Source: Pseudomonadota bacterium
GTDB lineage: Bacteria; Bdellovibrionota; Bacteriovoracia; Bacteriovoracales; Bacteriovoracaceae
Reading direction: 5' to 3'
NCBI GenBank assembly: GCA_027487685.1
Contig: JAIYDC010000148.1
Location: forward strand, 1 to 38,536
DNA: 38,536 nt
A program made the translations under genes and the position numbers. This document shows, in pieces, positions 33,897-38,536 of this stretch. The notes under the pieces were generated by a model, which saw nothing but the letters and a program-made list of their open reading frames with translations, made no database searches and had not been told where the DNA came from. The stretch's first letter is position 1. Every line of letters starts with the position of its first letter.

Positions 33897-34889
33897 ATGA
33901 AACTCACGTTGCTCTTCCTCCTCCTTTCGACCCAGGCCTATGCCAAAGAACTTTCGGTCAAGTTCGGAACTATTGCTCCTGCGGGAACACCCTGGGCCGA
34001 CTCGCTAGAAGAAATCAAAGTTCGTGTCGGCAAGGAATCGGGAAATCAGATCAAGATCAAAACTTTCCTCGGAGGCCAACTCGGAGGGGAGCTTGAGATC
34101 ATGCAAAAGATCCGTCGCGGGAATATCGAGGGCGGTGGCCTGACCTGTGGGGCCATGGCGAGCATTATCCCTGAGCTCGATCTTTTAGAAGTGCCCTATC
34201 TTTTTGAGAGTTCTGAGGAAGCCGACTTTATCCTCGATAACTACCTCCTCGTACCCTTCCGGAAACTGTTTGAGGCCAAAGGCTTCGTGATGCTCACCTG
34301 GGCTGAGAATGGTTGGAGGAGCATTGGGCACAAGTCTAAGCTCATCAAGTCGCCGTCTGACTTGAAGGCGGTGAAGATCCGCTCCCAGGAGTCCAAGGTT
34401 CACCTCGCATTTTGGAAGAAAGTAGGGGCGTCGCCCGTTGCAATTGCGACACCGGAGGTTCTGCCGGCACTCCAGACGGGAGTCGTAGAGGCTTTTGATA
34501 ATACGCCACTCTTTACTCTTGCGGCCGAGTGGCAGACGGCGATCAAGTTCTACTCCGTCACGAATCACATCTATCAGCCAGCGGCGGTGTTCTACTCTAA
34601 AAAATTCTGGGACCGTCTCGATGCGAATCAGAAAAAGATTCTGACAGGCCCAGGCAATGGTCTTGCCAGAGAGATCCGCTCGAACGTCCGCAAACTGGGC
34701 GAAGGTCTTCTGGCCGTGTTGAAGGAGTCTGGTGTTAACACCTATAATTTAACTGCAGCTGAGCGAGAATCATTTAAGAAGGCTTCCGAGGGACTTGCGG
34801 AACAGGCAGTGAAAGATATCGGAGGAGAGTCTGCGAAAATCTTCGCCCTTATTCAAGAGGGTAAAAAAGCATTCAAGGCCAAGAAATGA
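33897..34889 (+). CDS. dctP: TRAP transporter substrate-binding protein (DctP family)
   Basis: 330 residues with a signal peptide (MKLTLLFLLLSTQAYAKE). The DctP fold is shown by FGTIAPAGTPWADSLEEIK, NIEGGGLTCGAMASIIPELDLLEVPYLF, LKAVKIRSQES (the R is the usual carboxylate-binding arginine), LPALQTGVVEAFDNTPLFT and QPAAVFYSKKFWDRL. DctP proteins usually bind a carboxylate; in TatP-type systems the ligand may be hydrophobic. AAGGAG lies 6 bases upstream and overlaps the tatT stop. The ORF overlaps dctQ as ATGA. Confidence 0.95.
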   Translation: MKLTLLFLLLSTQAYAKELSVKFGTIAPAGTPWADSLEEIKVRVGKESGNQIKIKTFLGGQLGGELEIMQKIRRGNIEGGGLTCGAMASIIPELDLLEVPYLFESSEEADFILDNYLLVPFRKLFEAKGFVMLTWAENGWRSIGHKSKLIKSPSDLKAVKIRSQESKVHLAFWKKVGASPVAIATPEVLPALQTGVVEAFDNTPLFTLAAEWQTAIKFYSVTNHIYQPAAVFYSKKFWDRLDANQKKILTGPGNGLAREIRSNVRKLGEGLLAVLKESGVNTYNLTAAERESFKKASEGLAEQAVKDIGGESAKIFALIQEGKKAFKAKK

Positions 34890-35374
34890 TCAATCGATTT
34901 TTTCAAGTACTCACAAAGATTGAAGCTCTCATTGCCTCTGTCCTCGTGCTGATTCTTACAGTCTTTGTCATCCTCGATGTAGGCGCCCGGGAGCTTTTCC
35001 GCACTGGCATTCCCTGGGCCCAGAAGGGAGCGGTTTATATGATGATCTGGGCCGGCTTCCTCGGGGCGATTCTCGTTGCCCAGAAGGTCGAGCACCTGCG
35101 GCCTGAAGTTGCCGACAAACTCTGGACAGGAAAACTGCGCCCTATCTATCTGCGTCTTCACAACCTCCTGGTGTTTGGTTTCACAGCGGCCATGACATAC
35201 TACTCTTGGACCTATGTTCTGGAGTCGAGAGAGTTTGCGGATCGAAATGTCATCATCGATATGCCTATGTGGGTGCTCCAGGCAATCATTCCCTATACCT
35301 TCTTCTCCATGAGCCTCCGTTACCTCTATTTTATCTTCTCTCCCCGTGAGAAAGATCCTCAGGCGGTGCACTAA
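34886..35374 (+). CDS. dctQ: TRAP transporter small membrane subunit (DctQ)
   Basis: 162 residues with four predicted transmembrane helices (LIASVLVLILTVFVILDVGARELF, GAVYMMIWAGFLGAILVA, LLVFGFTAAMTYYSW, IIPYTFFSMSLRYLYFIF). Motifs RELFRTGIPWAQKGAVYMMIWAGFLGA and the conserved W are typical of DctQ. The start overlaps dctP (ATGA) and the stop overlaps dctM (TAATG). It scaffolds the large subunit in the inner membrane. Confidence 0.94.
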   Translation: MINRFFQVLTKIEALIASVLVLILTVFVILDVGARELFRTGIPWAQKGAVYMMIWAGFLGAILVAQKVEHLRPEVADKLWTGKLRPIYLRLHNLLVFGFTAAMTYYSWTYVLESREFADRNVIIDMPMWVLQAIIPYTFFSMSLRYLYFIFSPREKDPQAVH

Positions 35375-36633
35375 TGGCAACGAGTCTTCTTATTGGCCTA
35401 GCACTGGTCGTATCACTCCTTTTGGGTCTTCCTTTGTTTGTTATTATGGGTGCCCTGGCCGGCATCTGCTACATCAATGTCTCCGGGGAAACGCTCTCCG
35501 TCGTTGTTGGTGACATCTTTTATGCCGCAGACAAAGAGATCCTTCTGGCGATTCCGCTCTTTGTTCTGGCCGGGCAAATTATGACCAAAGGGAGCATCTC
35601 AAAGCGCCTGATCAATGTCGCTCGCTCGCTCACCGCCGGAATCCCAGGGGGCATGGGAGTCGCGGCGATCCTCTCCTGTGCGGTCTTTGCGGCCATCTCG
35701 GGCTCTTCGCCAGTGACTCTGATTGCGATAGGGTCGCTTATGTACCCGGCACTCCTCGAGGCAGGGTATTCAAAAAAACTCTCTGCCGGCGTCCTGGCGA
35801 CTGGTGGAACCCTTGGCATCATTATCCCGCCGAGCATTCCCATGATCATCTTCGCGATTATGGCCGGAGTGAGTGTGGTTGACCTCTTTAAGGCAGGTAT
35901 TGGCCCCGGGATTCTCCTGGTTGTATTGCTTTCGGGCTACATGCTCTATGCCCGTCCCAAAATTCATACGACGACCTTTCAACTAAAATCCTTTCTCGCA
36001 GACCTTCGGCGCGGCGTCTTCTCACTTCTTATGCCGGTTATCATCCTCGGGGGAATCTACAGCGGCTTTTTTACCGCTACCGAATCTGCGGCCGTTGCCG
36101 TTCTCTATGCCGTGATTGTTGAGTTCCTTATCCACCGTGAACTACAATTCTCTGAATTCCTTGCGGTCTTCAGGGAGACTGCTGAAATGCTCGGGATGCT
36201 CTTTCTCATCCTGATTCTCGCCGTGAGCTTGAATAAATTTATGACTTTCGAGCAGATTCCTCAGCTCATGGTCGACTGGATGTCATCGCTTATTAGCTCT
36301 AAGATCACCTTCCTCCTGGCGGTGAATTTGCTCCTTCTGATTGTTGGTTGCTTCATGGATATCATGAGTGCAATCCTCGTGCTGGCACCAATCCTCACCC
36401 CGATGGCCATCCACTATGGCGTAGACCCTGTCCATTTTGGAATCATCATGATCGTCAACTTAGAGATCGGCTACCTAACACCACCGATAGGTATCAACCT
36501 CTTCGTCGCTTCAGGGATCTTTAAGCAACCTCTAGTGGAGGTGATCCGTGCTGTTCTGCCTTTCCTTGTCGTGATGCTCGTGGGTCTGGCGATTATCTCC
36601 TTCTTCCCTTGGATTAGTTTGGTCTTCGTATGA
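35374..36633 (+). CDS. dctM: TRAP transporter large membrane subunit (DctM)
   Basis: 419 residues, about 12 transmembrane segments, with the DctM signatures SGSSPVTLIAIGSLMYPALLEAGYSK, ATGGTLGIIIPPSIPMIIFAIMAGVSV, TATESAAVAVLYAVI, VGCFMDIMSAILVLAPILTPMA and EIGYLTPPIGINLFVASGI. These build the elevator-type sodium-driven transport domain. It shares a base with the dctQ stop (TAATG) and overlaps the next gene as ATGA, so five genes are translationally linked. Length is normal. Confidence 0.96.
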   Translation: MATSLLIGLALVVSLLLGLPLFVIMGALAGICYINVSGETLSVVVGDIFYAADKEILLAIPLFVLAGQIMTKGSISKRLINVARSLTAGIPGGMGVAAILSCAVFAAISGSSPVTLIAIGSLMYPALLEAGYSKKLSAGVLATGGTLGIIIPPSIPMIIFAIMAGVSVVDLFKAGIGPGILLVVLLSGYMLYARPKIHTTTFQLKSFLADLRRGVFSLLMPVIILGGIYSGFFTATESAAVAVLYAVIVEFLIHRELQFSEFLAVFRETAEMLGMLFLILILAVSLNKFMTFEQIPQLMVDWMSSLISSKITFLLAVNLLLLIVGCFMDIMSAILVLAPILTPMAIHYGVDPVHFGIIMIVNLEIGYLTPPIGINLFVASGIFKQPLVEVIRAVLPFLVVMLVGLAIISFFPWISLVFV

Positions 36634-37322
36634 TAGATTACTGGTCGATTTTCGCGCGCACAGATTGCTTCCCGAACTGTGGCTGCGAGCGGATGATGGA
36701 CGGTTGCTGGATCTGCCAGCCCGTCTCTATCGCGAGTTCATTGCCCTACCTGATCGTCGCGGCCCTCCTTCTGCTTCGGAATAAGAAGCCAAGTAAAAAG
36801 CTTGTCCTCTGGTCGAGCTTTCTCGGAATTGTGGGCATCTCGAGTATGTTTGCTCACTCAACCTACATCCGTGCCGCGATGGCGATGGACTATACTTCCA
36901 TCATCTTTCTCCAGACCTTCTTTTTCTTCACACGACTGATTGAGCGCTCTCCCCTCCAGCGCATCTCTCCGTATATTCTCTTCCCTGGTTACTACCTTTT
37001 CCTTTACGTCCTTCTAGTCCCCCTGGATGTGTGGTCTCAATTCTATGTGGCCCTCATCTTCTTCTCGGTGGCCTTGGTAGACTTCCTTTATCACAAAGGG
37101 CTGTCCATCCTTTGGGAACGGAATCTCATTATTTCGTTTTTCCTTCTGGGGATCTCGGTGATTTTCATGCTGATTGACAGATACCAGACGTTCTGTGCCA
37201 TGAAATACGTTCCCTACGGTCATGCCATTTGGCATCTCGGAAGTGCGTTATCCGCTTGGTACTTTGGATGGTGGTACTTTTATGAGCACGAAGTGAAACT
37301 TGAAGAAGCTGCTAAGAAGTAG
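36630..37322 (+). CDS. ceramidase-like (CREST superfamily) seven-helix membrane protein
   Basis: 230 residues with about seven transmembrane helices. Candidate active-site residues are S72 and H76 (ISSMFAHSTYIRAAMAMDYT), D87 and H198/H202 (YGHAIWHLGS). In human alkaline ceramidase ACER3 the zinc ligands are H81, H217 and H221, with S77 and D92 nearby; the spacings S+4=H, H+11=D and H-x3-H are identical here. The cysteine-rich N terminus with CE and QPVSIASSLPY parallels the N-terminal CE...NTxSN segment of ceramidases. So this is a predicted zinc-dependent intramembrane amidase or a relative. It is the last gene of the TRAP operon (4-base overlap with dctM). The substrate is unknown; a lipid amide or ester whose product feeds the transporter is my inference. 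Confidence 0.8.
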   Translation: MIDYWSIFARTDCFPNCGCERMMDGCWICQPVSIASSLPYLIVAALLLLRNKKPSKKLVLWSSFLGIVGISSMFAHSTYIRAAMAMDYTSIIFLQTFFFFTRLIERSPLQRISPYILFPGYYLFLYVLLVPLDVWSQFYVALIFFSVALVDFLYHKGLSILWERNLIISFFLLGISVIFMLIDRYQTFCAMKYVPYGHAIWHLGSALSAWYFGWWYFYEHEVKLEEAAKK

Positions 37323-37334
37323 AGGGTCCCAGGG

Positions 37335-37439
37335 CTACATAAAGAAATTGAAAGGCAGCCCAAAGAGAAATCCCGCTCCGAGGATGATGGCCGTACCGAC
37401 GAGAAGAGTGCCTACGGCTTTATTGACGATGTTTCCCAT
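37335..37439 (-). CDS. 34-residue single-helix membrane protein
   Basis: Small ORF with an excellent ribosome binding site (AGGAG, 6-base spacer). The product begins MGNIVNKAVGTLL and continues as one hydrophobic helix rich in Gly/Ala, ending LPFNFFM. The short amphipathic N terminus with one lysine and a helix of about 20 residues fits a small inner-membrane protein. It lies 21 bases downstream of the rhodanese gene on the same strand and would be the third gene of the cysE unit. It is convergent with the ceramidase-like gene, 12 bases apart. Function unknown. Confidence 0.6.
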   Translation of the reverse strand: MGNIVNKAVGTLLVGTAIILGAGFLFGLPFNFFM

Positions 37440-37460
37440 GATTTTCTCCTAGGCTTGATT

Positions 37461-37772
37461 CTAATACCTGGGGACGGTCGGGTCAATCTCAAGAGACCAG
37501 GCATCAATTCCTCCCCGAAGTGAAAGAGCATCGTGCCCTTGGTACTTGAGAAACTGTGTTGCGTAAAGGCTCCGGACCCCATGGTGGCAATAGACTATGA
37601 CCGGTAGCTTGTCCCGGGGTATTTCTTGAAAGCGTGCCTCAAGCTCATGGAGAGGAATATGTAAGCCACCCAGGTGACAGAGTTCTCTCTCGTCGTCCCG
37701 GCGCACATCAAGGAAGTGGAAGGCTTTATGATCAGTCAGCCAGTTTTGAATCTTCTTGTTGTCGATCTCCAT
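37461..37772 (-). CDS. rhodanese-domain sulfurtransferase
   Basis: 103-residue single rhodanese domain. The N-terminal part has HFLDVRRDDERELCHLGGLHIPL, and the active-site loop is VIVYCHHGVRS, with catalytic cysteine in CHHGVRS, followed by LRGGIDAWSLEIDP. Such domains carry persulfide sulfur. ATG 37772 begins 4 bases after the cysE stop, and AGGA is upstream; an in-frame upstream start would add residues encoded inside cysE. Pairing with cysE suggests a role in cysteine-linked sulfur transfer. Confidence 0.9.
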   Translation of the reverse strand: MEIDNKKIQNWLTDHKAFHFLDVRRDDERELCHLGGLHIPLHELEARFQEIPRDKLPVIVYCHHGVRSLYATQFLKYQGHDALSLRGGIDAWSLEIDPTVPRY

Positions 37773-37776
37773 CTGA

Positions 37777-38536
37777 TTATCCTGTGACAGTGACGACGGA
37801 GCCAGGTTTAACGCTCTCGATGATCCAGGTGTTACCACCGATCACAGAGCCCTTACCGATCACTGTCTCGCCGCCGAGGATGGTTGAGTTGGCATAAATC
37901 ACGACGTCGTCCTCGATCGTTGGGTGACGCTTGATGGATTGGAGCTTCTTTTTTACAGAAAGTGCTCCGAGAGTGACACCCTGGTAGATTTTGACGTTGC
38001 GGCCGATGGTTGCCGTCTCACCAATGACGACACCGGTGCCGTGGTCAATGAAGAAGCTCTCTCCGATCCTTGCTCCTGGATGGATGTCTATGCCGGTCTT
38101 CTCGTGGGCATACTCCGTCAGGAGCCTCGGAATCAGGGGGATCTTCAGCTCATAGACGGCGTGGGCGATGCGGTAGATACAGACTGCGTAAAAACCGGGG
38201 TAGGTGAGGATGATTTCTTCTCGGCTGTAGGCCGCGGGGTCACCCTGAAGGGCTGCCGATGCATCCAAATCAAGCATTTCTGCAAGCTTAGGGAGCCGAT
38301 CGAGGAAGACCTCGACATTGGCGGCCGACTTCTCATTGGCCTCGGGGCCAAGGGGACGGACAGCCTCGAAATAGATCGTGAAGCGTTTTTTCAGGGAATT
38401 AAGTGTGTCCTGGATGTCTGAGAGACTCCTGGTTCCCTGAATTCCCCGCTGGGGAAAGAGGAGGAGCAGGAGCTCATCCACTGCCTGGCGGACGTCGGCG
38501 ACGCTGAGCTGAAGGGTCGCAGTTTGCAAGCGGTCA
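37777..38536 (-). CDS. cysE: serine O-acetyltransferase (CysE), 5' end beyond the window
   Basis: Makes O-acetylserine from serine and acetyl-CoA, the committed step of cysteine synthesis. The N-terminal helical domain carries ILTYPGFYAVCIYRIAHAVY, and the left-handed beta helix runs from HEKTGIDIHPGARIGESFFIDHGTGVVIGETATIG to GNTWIIESV; the His-Asp region IDHGTGVVIGE is intact. At least 250 residues are visible. The frame stays open to the window edge; a TTG at 38529 is the only visible start candidate, so the gene probably continues upstream. It ends just before the rhodanese gene. Confidence 0.93.
   Translation of the reverse strand, partial: DRLQTATLQLSVADVRQAVDELLLLLFPQRGIQGTRSLSDIQDTLNSLKKRFTIYFEAVRPLGPEANEKSAANVEVFLDRLPKLAEMLDLDASAALQGDPAAYSREEIILTYPGFYAVCIYRIAHAVYELKIPLIPRLLTEYAHEKTGIDIHPGARIGESFFIDHGTGVVIGETATIGRNVKIYQGVTLGALSVKKKLQSIKRHPTIEDDVVIYANSTILGGETVIGKGSVIGGNTWIIESVKPGSVVTVTG

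Noticed and set aside
1-38536. tRNA, rRNA, insertion sequences, integrase or att sites
   Set aside because: Looked for on both strands; no cloverleaf, transposase motif or paired direct repeats recognised, although short tRNA-like folds cannot be excluded without a covariance search.

Overview
The window looks like a chromosomal segment of a Gram-negative bacterium of moderate GC (about half, judged by eye). Several proteins carry signal peptides or lipoboxes, and an outer-membrane barrel is present. The gene mix resembles Bdellovibrionota and the former Deltaproteobacteria: type III glutamine synthetase, zinc-free L31, a degenerate HD-GYP protein, many small secreted proteins, and a TRAP transporter with a TatT lipoprotein. 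The taxonomic placement is inference from gene content only; there is no rRNA, and no tRNA was recognised.

Layout. 0.1-3.7 kb: an IscA-like protein lacking its C-terminal cysteines coupled to a LysR regulator (-), an M61 peptidase (+) and an Sfp-type phosphopantetheinyl transferase (-). 3.9-9.4 kb: glutamine synthetase III, topoisomerase I and ribosomal protein L31 type B, with well-formed terminators and promoters. 9.4-10.3 kb: a secreted metzincin-like protease and a small four-cysteine exported protein (-). 10.5-13.7 kb: a divergent metal pair (MerC-like membrane protein / exported heavy-metal-associated domain), then flavodoxin, RimK and, opposite, PyrD. 13.8-18.6 kb: a small exported protein, a Prc/Tsp-type S41 protease, a methyltransferase and, opposite, the HD-GYP-like protein. 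18.7-23.3 kb: a complete methylmalonyl-CoA mutase operon (small subunit, large subunit, MeaB GTPase) with 4-base overlaps. 23.6-26.3 kb: an adenosine-deaminase-superfamily protein and an exported protein made of eight 32-residue two-cysteine repeats.

26.4-28.5 kb is visibly AT-richer and reads as an acquired accessory patch: a HigBA toxin-antitoxin pair, a membrane-anchored metallophosphoesterase and a DUF6973-like protein. 28.5-32.9 kb returns to host-like composition: small secreted proteins, a DsbA-fold/kappa-GST isomerase, a lipoprotein, ribosomal protein S21, an EEP-fold hydrolase and an outer-membrane barrel.

The most interesting part is 33.0-37.3 kb, a tightly coupled five-gene operon: TatT lipoprotein, DctP binding protein, DctQ, DctM and a seven-helix membrane protein. 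The last has the S-H-D / H-x3-H residue pattern of alkaline ceramidases (CREST superfamily) with the same internal spacings as human ACER3. A tripartite transporter genetically fused to a ceramidase-like metalloenzyme suggests a release-and-uptake system for a lipid-derived or other hydrophobic acid. The window ends with a 5'-truncated cysE, a rhodanese and a 34-residue single-helix membrane protein too short for routine gene calling.
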